Both the position numbers and the translations under genes were made by a program. Shown here piece by piece: positions 46,586-54,862 of a DNA stretch of 64,000 bases; within the stretch, counting starts at the first letter, position 1; each line of letters starts with the position of its first letter. The notes below the pieces were generated by a model, which did no database searches, was not told the origin of the DNA, and worked only from the letters and a program-made list of their open reading frames with translations. This DNA is from Pseudomonas frederiksbergensis. GTDB lineage: Bacteria; Pseudomonadota; Gammaproteobacteria; Pseudomonadales; Pseudomonadaceae. The stretch spans positions 1 to 64,000 of the forward strand of contig NZ_JQGJ02000014.1 in assembly GCF_000802155.2 (NCBI RefSeq), read 5' to 3'.

Positions 46586-46680
46586 GGCATTGCCCCCTCA
46601 GGCATGCGTGCCGCCTGAACTGGGATGCGGGCCGTCCCGCAGTTTTCGATGGCCAACGGGGTCGTCCCCGGCGGCAAACC
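46583..46680 (-). promoter_or_regulatory. Guanidine-II riboswitch (mini-ykkC) before the carboxylase
   Basis: On the minus strand two hairpins have ACGR tetraloops. The first is CGGGG-ACGA-CCCCG (46657-46670) extended by an outer GCC/GGC pair. The second is TGCGGG-ACGG-CCCGCA (46626-46641). They are 15 bases apart. The ribosome site GAGGGGGC lies about 25 bases downstream of the second hairpin, and the ATG of the carboxylase follows. Twin ACGR-loop hairpins upstream of guanidine-related genes define this class. Confidence 0.85.
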
Positions 46681-46734
46681 TCCAAGCACCACACAACCTC
46701 TGTGGCAGAGCCTGTGCCGGTGGCGTTCATGCAT

Positions 46735-46812
46735 TTATTTGAGGCACTGCCCCGAGCGGCTCTGGCACAACACGAACAGCCAGCGGCGCAGGCGCGTGAG
46801 TTTCAGTCCCAT
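46735..46812 (-). CDS. Possible 25-residue peptide between the two operon halves
   Basis: An ATG overlapping the end of the downstream UAAP gene (its TGA is at 46803-46805) opens a 25-residue basic peptide, MGLKLTRLRRWLFVLCQSR... It is possibly coupled to that gene, and the frame ends just before the guanidine-II riboswitch. No family is known and it could be chance. Confidence 0.25.
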   Translation of the reverse strand: MGLKLTRLRRWLFVLCQSRSGQCLK

Positions 46813-47444
46813 ATCAAAAGCTCCGCTGGCGTGGGGTTGTAGGCATTGCACGGGTTGTTCAGTTGCGGGCAGTTGGAGATCAGGACGATCACGTCCATCT
46901 CGGCCCGCAGGTCGACGTATTTCCCCGGCGCCGAGATCCCGTCCTCAAAGGTCAGGCCGCCATCGGCGGTGACCGGCACGTTCATGAAGAAGTTGATGTT
47001 CGGCCCGATGTCGCCCTTGCCCAGCCGACCGTCGTGGGCGCAGGCCCGCAGATAGTTGTCGCGGCAGCTGTGCATGTGGCGCTTCTCCAGGGCGTAGCGC
47101 ACGGTGTTGCTTTCCTGGGCGCAGGCGCCGCCGAGGGTGTCGTGGCGCCCGCAGGTGTCTTCGACGATGGTCAGCATCGGTCGGCCGAGGTTGGAATACA
47201 GCACGCTGCCGGTGCCCAGGTAAACGCTGTTCTGCCGACGCAAGGTGCGCTGCACGTCGTAGCGTTCCCTGGGATTGGCCAGGCTGTAGAACAGCGTATC
47301 GACCGCCTGGTTGCCTTCCAGGTCAAGGATGCGCAAGGTCTGGCCGGCCTTGACCTCGGTCAGCCAAGGTTCGCCGGCGGGAATCGTGGCGCGGTAGGCG
47401 GCGGTCTCGAGTTGCTTGTGTGCGGTGGCGATGGAAAGTGACAT
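46803..47444 (-). CDS. DUF1989 protein, UAAP type, probable carboxyguanidine deiminase subunit
   Basis: A 213-residue DUF1989 protein, one of two paralogues here (urea-amidolyase-associated proteins). Conserved blocks are PAGEPWLTEVKAGQTLRILDLEGNQAVDTLFYS and the metal-site-like VEDTCGRHDTLGGAC with HSCRDNYLRAC. Work on this family identifies the pair as carboxyguanidine deiminase, which produces N-carboxyurea (allophanate) from carboxyguanidine. The start at 47444 gives the family N-terminus. It is the gene directly before the guanidine-II riboswitch. Which of the two paralogues is subunit A or B I cannot tell. Confidence 0.85.
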   Translation of the reverse strand: MSLSIATAHKQLETAAYRATIPAGEPWLTEVKAGQTLRILDLEGNQAVDTLFYSLANPRERYDVQRTLRRQNSVYLGTGSVLYSNLGRPMLTIVEDTCGRHDTLGGACAQESNTVRYALEKRHMHSCRDNYLRACAHDGRLGKGDIGPNINFFMNVPVTADGGLTFEDGISAPGKYVDLRAEMDVIVLISNCPQLNNPCNAYNPTPAELLIWD

Positions 47445-47455
47445 GGCGGCGATCC

Positions 47456-48181
47456 TCAGGCGAACAGGCGGTCGGTGTTGATGAAGCCGCGCTGGTTTTC
47501 CGGGCGCGATTGGCGGCAATGTTCGGCGACGCTGGGGTTGGCGTTCATCCAACTGAGCTTGAGCGGTTGCGGGGCGTATTGCGGATTCGGGTCCATCGGG
47601 TGCTGCAGCGCGGTCAGCACCACCAAGGTATCCATCGGCGCGTACAGCTCGATGTAGTCGCCGGCCTCGGAATTGCCTTCGACAAAGTTAAAGTGGCCGG
47701 CTTCGTCGACGTCGACACGGCTGAACAAGTTGAGGGTCATGAGTAGGTCGGACAGGCCCAGCCCCCATTTGCCCAGTTCCACCAGCAGGTTGTCGGTGCC
47801 GTTGCGGAAGAAACCGTTGCGCAGTTCCTGATAGCGGCCCTGACCATACTTTTCAGCGACTTCCTCGGCGCAGAGCACACCGCCAAAACTGTCGCTCCAA
47901 CCACAGGTGTCAGCGGTGATTGCAGCGAGTACCCGGCCCATGTCCGAGTACAGGCAATGGCCGGCGGTGAGCTTGGCGGTGTGTTGGCACTTGAGGCTGT
48001 CCGGCAGGTTCAGGCGTTCGGTTTTTTCGTTGGCGTTGAGCAGCGTCAGGCTCACGTTGGCGCCGCCGCGCAGATCGGTCAGGCGCAGCAGTTGGCCGCG
48101 CTTGAGCACGAATGAGCGGTGGCCGCCACCGGGCAGCAGTTCTTCGGCGAAGGGGGGAAACAACTGGATCGAATCGGTCAT
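47456..48181 (-). CDS. DUF1989 protein, UAAP type, second deiminase subunit
   Basis: A 241-residue DUF1989 protein with RGQLLRLTDLRGGANVSLTLLNA and the TADTCGWSDSFGGVLC motif, clearly related to the preceding paralogue. It also has DNLLVELGKWGLGLSDLLMTLNLFSRVDVDEAGHFNF, with the conserved carboxylate and histidine positions. Such pairs form a heteromeric carboxyguanidine deiminase. It lies 11 bases from its partner and 13 bases from the ABC ATPase gene, inside one operon. Confidence 0.85.
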   Translation of the reverse strand: MTDSIQLFPPFAEELLPGGGHRSFVLKRGQLLRLTDLRGGANVSLTLLNANEKTERLNLPDSLKCQHTAKLTAGHCLYSDMGRVLAAITADTCGWSDSFGGVLCAEEVAEKYGQGRYQELRNGFFRNGTDNLLVELGKWGLGLSDLLMTLNLFSRVDVDEAGHFNFVEGNSEAGDYIELYAPMDTLVVLTALQHPMDPNPQYAPQPLKLSWMNANPSVAEHCRQSRPENQRGFINTDRLFA

Positions 48182-48194
48182 GGAAAATCTCCTT

Positions 48195-48983
48195 TCAAGC
48201 GATACGCAACGTGCCGGCCAGTTCGGCGGGCAGGGCGTGGACGGCGGCACGGGCGGTGCGGCGGTCGCTGTTCAATGGAATGTCGTAGGTGATGCGTGCG
48301 CCATAGGCGCCGGGGGCGTGTGGATCGACGCGGACCTTGTCGAACACCAGCAGGCGCGTGCCGAGGCTGAAGCCCTCGGACAGGTCGTGGGTGACCATGA
48401 ACACCGTCAGTTGGGTCTCGCGCCACAGCGCCAGCAGCAAGGCATGCATGTCTTTGCGGATGCCCGGGTCGAGGGCGCCGAAGGGCTCGTCCAGCAGTAG
48501 GACTCGGGGCTTCATGATCAGGGCCTGGGCGATCGCCAGTCGCTGTTGCATGCCGCCGGAGAGCTGCGCCGGGTATTTGTCCAGCGCGTGGCCGAGGCCG
48601 ACCTTGTCCAACAGTAGCGCAGCCTCTTGGCGAGCCTGGCGCTTGGCACTGCCGAACAAACGCCCCAGCAACGGCGAGCGCGGCAACTCCAGGCCCAGGG
48701 CCACGTTGTCCAGTACCGTCAGGTGCGGGAACACCGAATAACGCTGGAACACCACGCCCCGGCTGGCGTCCGGCTCGCCCGCCAAGGGTTCGCCGTCCAG
48801 CAGGATCTGTCCGCGACTGGCGCGTTCCTGGCCCAGCAGCAAGCGCAGGAAGGTCGACTTGCCGCAACCCGACGCGCCCACCAAGGTGCAGAACTCACCC
48901 TCGGCGACGCTCAGGTTCAAGCGTTCCAGCACGACTTGGTCGGCATACTGTTGCCAGACATTGTTCACAGTAATGAAGCTCAT
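48195..48983 (-). CDS. ABC transporter ATP-binding protein (guanidine/urea locus)
   Basis: A 262-residue ATPase of the nitrate/sulfonate/taurine subgroup. Walker A is GASGCGKST (36-44), the signature is LSGGMQQR, Walker B is VLLLDEPFGALD, and the switch histidine is in VTHDLSEG. It overlaps the permease gene by four bases. Together with the binding protein and permease it forms an importer that probably brings in guanidine or a related guanidinium compound. Older annotation would call it urea-carboxylase-associated transport. Confidence 0.9.
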   Translation of the reverse strand: MSFITVNNVWQQYADQVVLERLNLSVAEGEFCTLVGASGCGKSTFLRLLLGQERASRGQILLDGEPLAGEPDASRGVVFQRYSVFPHLTVLDNVALGLELPRSPLLGRLFGSAKRQARQEAALLLDKVGLGHALDKYPAQLSGGMQQRLAIAQALIMKPRVLLLDEPFGALDPGIRKDMHALLLALWRETQLTVFMVTHDLSEGFSLGTRLLVFDKVRVDPHAPGAYGARITYDIPLNSDRRTARAAVHALPAELAGTLRIA

Positions 48984-49795
48984 GCTTTAGCCCCCTCGTA
49001 CCAAGGGAACGCTCGGCGGGTCAGGTACCTGAGGCCCCAATCCATCAGCCAGGCGAGCAGGGTGATCCACACCACGTACGGCAGGATCACGTCCATCGCC
49101 AGGTAACGGCGCACGAGGAAAATCCGATAGCCCAGCCCATCGGTGGAGGCGATGGCTTCGGCGGCGATCAGAAACAGCCAGGCCGAACCCAGCATCAGCC
49201 GTAGGGAAATCAGCAAGCGTGGCAGCAGTTGCGGCAGTACCACGCGCAGGATCAGGGTCCAGGTCGATGCGCCGAGGGTCTGGGCCTTGATCAGCAGCTC
49301 ACGGGGAATTTCCCGGGCGCGTTGTTCCAGATCCCGCGCCAGGCATGGCGTGATGCCGATCACGATGAGCATCACCTTGGACAACTCTCCCAGGCCGAAG
49401 ACGATGAACAGGATCGGCAGGATCGCCAGTGGCGGCACCATCGACACCACGGTGAGCAACGGCGACAGCGGCGTGCCAAACAGCGGGAGCGTACCGGCGG
49501 CGATGCCCAGGCACAGACCGGCCAGGGCGCTGATGCCCAGGCCGATCGCCAACCGGCGCAGGCTCGACGCGGTGTCCTGCCAGAGCAGGTAGTCGCCACT
49601 GCGAGCATCGGCGGTGAAGGCCAGGCGTTTGACCGCATCGGCCATTTGTACGGCGCTGGGCAGTAGCTTGTCGTTGGGGTTGTCCGTCAACCGTTCGGCC
49701 GAGCCCATGAAGTAGGCGAACAACACCAGCGCGAAGGGCAGGATCACCAGCAACAGACGGCTGGGACGATCCGGGTAGCGGTTGATCAGGCGCAT
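48980..49795 (-). CDS. ABC transporter permease (guanidine/urea locus)
   Basis: A 271-residue inner-membrane permease of the binding-protein-dependent type with about six helices. The EAA-like loop is RAREIPRELLIKAQTLGASTWTLILRVVLPQLLPRLLISLRLMLGSAW. It is the middle gene of the transporter set: 15 bases after the binding-protein gene and overlapping the ATPase gene. It is the inner-membrane channel for the solute delivered by the binding protein. Confidence 0.9.
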   Translation of the reverse strand: MRLINRYPDRPSRLLLVILPFALVLFAYFMGSAERLTDNPNDKLLPSAVQMADAVKRLAFTADARSGDYLLWQDTASSLRRLAIGLGISALAGLCLGIAAGTLPLFGTPLSPLLTVVSMVPPLAILPILFIVFGLGELSKVMLIVIGITPCLARDLEQRAREIPRELLIKAQTLGASTWTLILRVVLPQLLPRLLISLRLMLGSAWLFLIAAEAIASTDGLGYRIFLVRRYLAMDVILPYVVWITLLAWLMDWGLRYLTRRAFPWYEGAKA

Positions 49796-49810
49796 GCCAG
49801 GTCCTCCGGT

Positions 49811-50878
49811 CTACAGCTTGGCGTCGGCGGCCAGCTGTACGTAGGTCGGGTCAAAGCGCAGCTTGAGGTTGGCCTTGTCGCCGAGGGTCACGTCGCGGTT
49901 GAACGCCATGCCAACTGCATCTGCGTCCTTGGCGCCTTCGCCCAACAAGCCGTGCTTGAACGAAAACTCGGCGACCTTGCCCATGGTGGCGGGCAGTTGT
50001 TCGCTGGTGACGAAGGCCAGCGCTTCTTGGGGCGTAGCGAACAGCTTGGTGGTGTCCAGTTGCGCCTGGAAACCCTTGAGATCAGTGCCCGACGCTTTGG
50101 CCATGTGTTCCAGCGCAGCGTTGGCGGCGGTGTTCTTGGCGTTCATCAGCGCCACCACTTCGAACCAGGCGCCGGTCAAGGCCTTGCCCAGGGCCGGGTT
50201 GTCCTTCAGGGTCTGGGTGTTGACCACCATCATGTCCATGATCTCGCCGGGGATCTGGCCGGAGTTGAACACCTCGCTCACGCCCGGCTGGGCCTTGATG
50301 TCCGAGAGCATCGGGTTCCAGGTGGTAACGGCCTTGACCTGGTCGGTGTTGAAGGCGGCCGAGATATCGGCGTCGGAGGTGTTGACGACTTTCAGGTCTT
50401 TCTCGGCGAGGCCAACCGAATCCAGGGCGCGCGCCAGCAGGTAATGAGACACCGACAACTCCACCAGATTGACGTCCATGCCCTTGAGATCGGCGACTGT
50501 CTTGCCGTCGCCCTTGAGGACGATGCCGTCGTTTCCGTTGGAGAAGTCGCTGACGATCAGCGCGGTGCTGTCCACGCCACCGGCGGCGGGAATGGTCAGG
50601 GCATCCATGTTGGTCATGGTGCAGCCGTCGAACTGACCGGCGGTGTACTGGTTGATGGATTCGACGTAGTCGTTGAGCTGCACGACATCGATCTTGATGC
50701 CGTATTTTTTCGCCCATTTATCGACGATGCCTTGGCTGCCGGCGTATTCCCAGGGCATCCAGCCGGCGTAGATGGTCCAGCAGACACTGAAGTGGTCTTT
50801 TTGCGCGGCGGCGGACGAGAAGCTCATGAGAGCCGAGAGGGCGGCAAGGAGCAGGGCGGACAGACGAAGCTTGAACAT
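49811..50878 (-). CDS. ABC transporter substrate-binding protein (guanidine/urea locus)
   Basis: A 355-residue periplasmic binding protein with a signal peptide (cleavage about AAAQK, near residue 26). It is of the SsuA/THI5-like group: YAGWMPWEYAGSQGIVDKWAKKYGIKIDVVQLNDYVESINQYTAGQFDGCTMTNMDAL. The start at 50878 follows CTGGAGAACC and gives the signal peptide. It is the first gene of the operon and directly follows the guanidine-I riboswitch. The likely ligand is guanidinium. Confidence 0.88.
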   Translation of the reverse strand: MFKLRLSALLLAALSALMSFSSAAAQKDHFSVCWTIYAGWMPWEYAGSQGIVDKWAKKYGIKIDVVQLNDYVESINQYTAGQFDGCTMTNMDALTIPAAGGVDSTALIVSDFSNGNDGIVLKGDGKTVADLKGMDVNLVELSVSHYLLARALDSVGLAEKDLKVVNTSDADISAAFNTDQVKAVTTWNPMLSDIKAQPGVSEVFNSGQIPGEIMDMMVVNTQTLKDNPALGKALTGAWFEVVALMNAKNTAANAALEHMAKASGTDLKGFQAQLDTTKLFATPQEALAFVTSEQLPATMGKVAEFSFKHGLLGEGAKDADAVGMAFNRDVTLGDKANLKLRFDPTYVQLAADAKL

Positions 50879-50937
50879 GGTGGTTCTCCAGTTGATCAAG
50901 GGCGGACAGGAGCAACGCGGCACCGCGAACGGTGGCT

Positions 50938-51034
50938 TGTCTCCCGGGCTTTTGTCCCGCCGTGTAACCTCAACTGGAGGTCGCCAACTCTCGGACCAGC
51001 CACTCGCCAGAGGCGAGCCGGAACCCTAGTCAGC
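50938..51034 (-). promoter_or_regulatory. Guanidine-I riboswitch (ykkC RNA) before the transporter genes
   Basis: The minus strand contains all class landmarks in order: ACTAGGGTTCCGGC (51017-51030), CTGGTCCGAGAG (50988-50999) and ACACGGCGGGACAAAAGCCC running into GGGAGAC (50939-50965). Stems between them are complementary (CTCGCC/GGCGAG, CCTC/GAGG). A UUCG-loop hairpin CACCG-TTCG-CGGTG follows at 50921-50934, before the ribosome site of the first gene. There is no T-run, so control may be at translation or by Rho. Confidence 0.92.
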
Positions 51035-51088
51035 CATTGCAAATTGTGGTGCCGCGAACCTGTGATGACTCCTGCACGGAGTTTGTAA

Positions 51089-51104
51089 AGCGAGAGCCGT
51101 GCCA
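51089..51104 (-). promoter_or_regulatory. Putative sigma-54 promoter of the guanidine operon
   Basis: TGGCACGGCTCTCGCT on the minus strand has the -24 element TGGCACG, the GC of the -12 element, and exactly ten bases between GG and GC. Transcription would begin about 40 bases upstream of the riboswitch. A perfect GGTGC-N6-GCACC inverted repeat lies further upstream at 51180-51195 and could bind an activator; it is not the standard NtrC order. Confidence 0.6.
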
Positions 51105-51344
51105 ATTCGGGCGAAGGCCCGTGCCAGAGAGGGCGGCTGTTGTAGAGGGAGGATCGACGGCGGATGTATGCCTGTTTGTGGTGCTGTGGCGCACCGGAAG
51201 AGGGCGACGAGTGACATGTTTCGAGTTGTTGCCGCGTCGCACCAGATTCCGAATTCACTGTCAGATTAATCGTCAGTCACCCAATAGATGACTGCCGCCC
51301 ATCAGCGTCGCTGTTGTGGCCCATTCGCGGTCCAGGAGGCCGCC

Positions 51345-51740
51345 ATGTATCGACGACTGCTCCTCATTGCGTTTCTTGGCCTGACTCTTTCGGCATGCGT
51401 GCCTTACTACGACGGAGGCTCGAGCTACTACCGTTCAGAGGTCTACACCTCACCCGGGCCGGCCTATTACAGCGGCGGGTATTATTCGGCACCACGGGGT
51501 TATTACGCGCCGCGCTACTACCAACCGGCGCCCCGTTATTACTCGGCCCCGCGTTATTACCAGCACGGCCCGCGCTATTACTCACCTCCAAGGGCGGCGT
51601 ACCGGCCTTACCCACACCGGGGCGGTTGGGACGGTCGCGATCGGAGTGGCTGGAATGACGACCGGCGTGGCCGGGGCGGGCGTGATCGGGGACATGATCA
51701 TCGAGGACGTGGTCATGATGGACGGGGCAACCATCGATAA
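51345..51740 (+). CDS. Tyr/Pro/Arg-rich lipoprotein
   Basis: A 131-residue protein with a lipoprotein signal, lipobox LSAC and Cys18. The mature part consists of repeated APRYYQ/PRYYS-type units (about 40-85), and a C-terminal Gly/Arg/Asp/His-rich tail follows (about 90-131). Similar Tyr-rich lipoproteins are widespread in Pseudomonas but of unknown function. The ATG at 51345 follows CCAGGAGGCCGCC. The gene is divergent from the guanidine operon. Confidence 0.85.
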   Translation: MYRRLLLIAFLGLTLSACVPYYDGGSSYYRSEVYTSPGPAYYSGGYYSAPRGYYAPRYYQPAPRYYSAPRYYQHGPRYYSPPRAAYRPYPHRGGWDGRDRSGWNDDRRGRGGRDRGHDHRGRGHDGRGNHR

Positions 51741-51752
51741 TGGACATGCAAT

Positions 51753-51785
51753 AAAAAAGCGGCGCATCAAGCGCCGCTTTTTTAT
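51753..51785. terminator. Bidirectional terminator between lipoprotein and hydrolase genes
   Basis: AAAAAAGCGGCGC-ATCAA-GCGCCGCTTTTTT is a near-perfect hairpin with T-runs on both strands. It serves the rightward lipoprotein and leftward enoyl-CoA hydratase-like genes. Confidence 0.9.
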
Positions 51786-51797
51786 TGCCCAAGGGGT

Positions 51798-52910
51798 TTA
51801 CTCGTTGGATAAATCCGCCAACGGATGCCGCCCCTCCCAGGCCTTGTGAAAGTGCGCCTCGACTGCTGCTTCCGGTACATGGTTGATGTCCGGCCAGTGC
51901 CAGCGCGGTTTGTGATCCTTGTCGATCAATCGCGCCCGCACCCCTTCGCTGAATTCCGGATGGCGGCAGCAGTTCAGGCTCAGGGTGTATTCCATGCGGA
52001 ACACGCCGGCCAGCGACAAATGCCGCGCCCGGCTGATCTGCTCCCAGACCAGGTGCGCCGTCAACGGCGAGCCCTCGGTCATGGTCCTGGCTGCCCGGGC
52101 GATCAGCGGGTCCGGATGGTCCACCAACAAACCGAGGGCCTTCCAAGCGCAACGGACGTCGCTGACGTCCAGCCATTCGTCGATTTTCTGCCGACGGGGC
52201 AACCACTGGGCTTCGGGCAACTGGGCCAGCGCTTCTTGCTGCAAGGCCTTGAGCAGACTGTTGAGTTGCATCTCGGTCTGTTCCTGCCAGTTGAGTTGCA
52301 ACAAGCCCTCGATCAGGTCGTCCTGCTGCTCATCGAGTAGAAACCGATCGGCCAGGCCCAGGTCGATGGCGTCGCGCGCGTTCATGTGGGCACCGGTCAG
52401 GCCGAGAAACAGGCCAAGCTTGCCTGGCAGGCGCGACAGGAACCAACTGGCGCCGACATCCGGATACAAGCCGATACTGATTTCCGGCATCGCCAGGCGA
52501 CTGCTCGGCGTGACGATTCGCGTGCTCGCGCCTTGCAGCAACCCCATGCCGCCCCCGAGCACGTAGCCGTGGCCCCAGCACAGCAGGGGCTTGGGGTAAG
52601 TATGGAGGTTGAAGTCCAAGCGATATTCGGCGGCGAAAAATTGTGCGGCCAGCGGCGGCACCTCGCCAGGGTGGGCGCGGCAGGCTTCCACCAGGCTGCG
52701 GACCTCGCCGCCGGCACAAAACGCTTTGGCGCCGTTGCCACGTAGCAGCACGCAGACTATTTGCGGTTCTTTGGCCCAAGCGTCAAGACGATCGCGCAGG
52801 GCGTTGATCATTGGCAGGGACAAGGCATTCAGGGATTTTTCGGCGTCCAGGGTGGCGACGCCCAGGCGCGCGCCATTGATGCCGGTGAGTTCTTCGAAGT
52901 GCAGATTCAT
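51798..52910 (-). CDS. Enoyl-CoA hydratase/isomerase family, 3-hydroxyisobutyryl-CoA hydrolase-like
   Basis: A 370-residue crotonase-fold protein. The oxyanion-hole region AFCAGGEVRSLVE and GGGMGLLQGASTRIV, and the PEISIGLYPDVGASWFLSRLPGKLGLFLGL stretch, are those of 3-hydroxyisobutyryl-CoA hydrolase (valine degradation) rather than a plain hydratase. The extra C-terminal part (about 260-370) also fits that enzyme. The start at 52910 removes nine unneeded residues. No valine-pathway genes are adjacent, so the exact substrate remains open. Confidence 0.82.
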   Translation of the reverse strand: MNLHFEELTGINGARLGVATLDAEKSLNALSLPMINALRDRLDAWAKEPQIVCVLLRGNGAKAFCAGGEVRSLVEACRAHPGEVPPLAAQFFAAEYRLDFNLHTYPKPLLCWGHGYVLGGGMGLLQGASTRIVTPSSRLAMPEISIGLYPDVGASWFLSRLPGKLGLFLGLTGAHMNARDAIDLGLADRFLLDEQQDDLIEGLLQLNWQEQTEMQLNSLLKALQQEALAQLPEAQWLPRRQKIDEWLDVSDVRCAWKALGLLVDHPDPLIARAARTMTEGSPLTAHLVWEQISRARHLSLAGVFRMEYTLSLNCCRHPEFSEGVRARLIDKDHKPRWHWPDINHVPEAAVEAHFHKAWEGRHPLADLSNE

Positions 52911-53040
52911 CGTGACCTCGATCAGAAATTGAACCATCAGTATGACTGCTGTGGGGGAAAGTGCCGGATCCGCGTCAGATCAATTGACAAGCCTTGTGGG
53001 CTTTCCTAGGGTGCGCCCATTGTTTTTACCGGGTACAACC

Positions 53041-53733
53041 ATGACCGCTGACGACCGTATCAAACTCGAACCCAGCTGGAAGCAGGCACTGCGTGCCGAG
53101 TTCGACCAGCCCTACATGGCAGAGTTGCGTGAGTTCCTGCGCAGTGAATACGCCGCTGGCAAGGAGATCTATCCGCCGGCCCCGCTGATTTTCAACGCCC
53201 TCAATTCCACTCCGCTGGACAAGGTCAAAGTCGTGATCCTCGGCCAGGACCCCTATCACGGCCCGGGCCAGGCCCATGGACTGTGCTTCTCGGTGCAGCC
53301 GGGCGTGCCGACACCACCTTCGCTGGTGAACATCTACAAGGAGTTGAAGCGCGACCTGAATATCGATATCCCCAACCACGGCTATCTGCAAAGCTGGGCC
53401 GACCAGGGCGTGTTGCTGCTCAATACCACCCTGACCGTAGAGCGCGCCAATGCCAACGCCCATGCGAAGAAAGGTTGGCAGCATTTTACCGACAGGGTCA
53501 TCGAGGTGGTCAGTGAACACCAGCCGCACTTGGTGTTCCTGCTGTGGGGCGCACATGCCCAGAGCAAGCAGAAGCTGATCGATGCGACCAAACACCTGGT
53601 GTTGACCTCGGTCCATCCGTCACCGCTATCGGCCCACCGGGGCTTCATCGGCTGCGGGCATTTCAGCCGGACCAACAAGTTTCTCGATCAGCATGGCGAG
53701 AGACCGATCGAATGGCGGTTGCCGCCGGTTTGA
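53041..53733 (+). CDS. ung: Uracil-DNA glycosylase
   Basis: A 230-residue family 1 uracil-DNA glycosylase. The water-activating motif GQDPYHGPGQAHGL starts at 68 with catalytic Asp70, FSV follows, and the minor-groove loop HPSPLSAHRGFIGCGHFS closes the active site. It removes uracil from DNA as the first base-excision step. The start at 53041 is the first Met that gives the usual length; longer frames are upstream sequence. It is a single gene. Confidence 0.95.
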   Translation: MTADDRIKLEPSWKQALRAEFDQPYMAELREFLRSEYAAGKEIYPPAPLIFNALNSTPLDKVKVVILGQDPYHGPGQAHGLCFSVQPGVPTPPSLVNIYKELKRDLNIDIPNHGYLQSWADQGVLLLNTTLTVERANANAHAKKGWQHFTDRVIEVVSEHQPHLVFLLWGAHAQSKQKLIDATKHLVLTSVHPSPLSAHRGFIGCGHFSRTNKFLDQHGERPIEWRLPPV

Positions 53734-53738
53734 TGCGC

Positions 53739-53810
53739 TAGCGGGCCCGCCGCTCCCACACTGTCAGTGCGTGTCGCACTTTTTTGTGGGAGCCAGCTCG
53801 CGAAGAGGGC
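53739..53810. repeat. REP-type inverted pair
   Basis: GCGGGCCCGCCGCTCCCACA at 53741 and TGTGGGAGCCAGCTCGCGAA at about 53785 form a pair of opposite REP elements between the convergent ung and AbrB-family genes. Confidence 0.65.
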
Positions 53811-53821
53811 AACTCGGTCTA

Positions 53822-54862
53822 TCAGGCCGACCCAGGCCTGCGCATCCAATACCGGAACAGCGGCTCTGCCAGGAACAGCACGAACAACAGCCGCATCACC
53901 TGCAACGCCGTCACCAAGGGCACCGACAATTGCAGGGTTTCTGCCGTCAGGCTCATCTCCGCGATCCCTCCGGGCATCATGCCCAGGGTCAGCGAACGCA
54001 GGTCCAGGTGGGTCAAGGTGCTCAGGCCAAGGGCCGCAAGCGTGGCGATCAGCATCGTCAATACGGTGCCAACCAACGTGCGTCCCATGAACGACGGTGC
54101 CCGGCGGAAGAACTGCCGGTTGAAATGACAGCCCAGGCCGCTGCCGATCAGCCATTGGCCGATCTGGCTGCCACCATCGGGCAGGCCGATGTGCAAATCC
54201 CAACCGATGCTCACCGCCGCGCTGACCAGCAGCGGACCGAACAACCATGGGTTGGGCTGGCGCAGGCGTTCCCAGGTCCAGGCGAGCAGGGCGCCGGCCG
54301 GGAACAGGATCGCCAGCCACAACCAGTCCACCGTGGTGGCATGTTGCACGGGGGTGCCTTCGCCCAGCAGATATTTGAAAGCGGCCGGCACGCACAGCAC
54401 CACCACCAGCACCCGAAGGCTCTGGCCCGCCGCAACACGGCTGAGGTCCGCACCGTTGCGGGCGCCGAGGTTGACCATTTCGCCGGAACCGCCCGGCATG
54501 CTGGAAAAGAAAGCGGTGGCGCGCTCTTCGCCGGTGCGGCGCATCAGCCACACGCTCACCACGCTGGACACGCTGGTGATCAGCGCGCCGAAGAAGATCA
54601 GGCCGAAGTGGCTCAGGACTTGTTCCATCACCACCGGCGTGAAGTGCAAACCGATGCCGATGCCCACCACCCATTGGCCGCATTTGCGGCCGCCGGGGAT
54701 TTCCATCAATTGCCATGGGGTCAGGCAGCGCACCAGGATGATCGCCAACAGCGAGCCGACCATCCAGGGCAAGGGCCAGCCGATCAGGCTGGCCAGATAA
54801 CCGCCGGCCAGACCGACCAGCGGTGTTCCCCACCATTGTCTGAAGGTTGTTGCCTCAGACAT
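53822..54862 (-). CDS. AbrB-family membrane protein (PF05145)
   Basis: A 346-residue integral membrane protein with two similar halves of about five helices. Each half has a conserved Gly-rich stretch: SMPGGSGEMVNLGARNGAD in the first half and MMPGGIAEMSLTAETLQ in the second. The family is called AbrB (formerly ammonia monooxygenase) and is unrelated to the AbrB transcription factor. It may be a transporter. Its start overlaps the tctA stop by eight bases, so it belongs to the tct operon; a function in the same carboxylate uptake is inference. Confidence 0.85.
   Translation of the reverse strand: MSEATTFRQWWGTPLVGLAGGYLASLIGWPLPWMVGSLLAIILVRCLTPWQLMEIPGGRKCGQWVVGIGIGLHFTPVVMEQVLSHFGLIFFGALITSVSSVVSVWLMRRTGEERATAFFSSMPGGSGEMVNLGARNGADLSRVAAGQSLRVLVVVLCVPAAFKYLLGEGTPVQHATTVDWLWLAILFPAGALLAWTWERLRQPNPWLFGPLLVSAAVSIGWDLHIGLPDGGSQIGQWLIGSGLGCHFNRQFFRRAPSFMGRTLVGTVLTMLIATLAALGLSTLTHLDLRSLTLGMMPGGIAEMSLTAETLQLSVPLVTALQVMRLLFVLFLAEPLFRYWMRRPGSA

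Noticed and set aside
51042..51057. Second sigma-54-like site, GGCACCACAATTTGC on the minus strand
   Set aside because: The GG to GC distance is eleven bases rather than ten, which sigma-54 does not tolerate well; the site at 51089-51104 has the right spacing.
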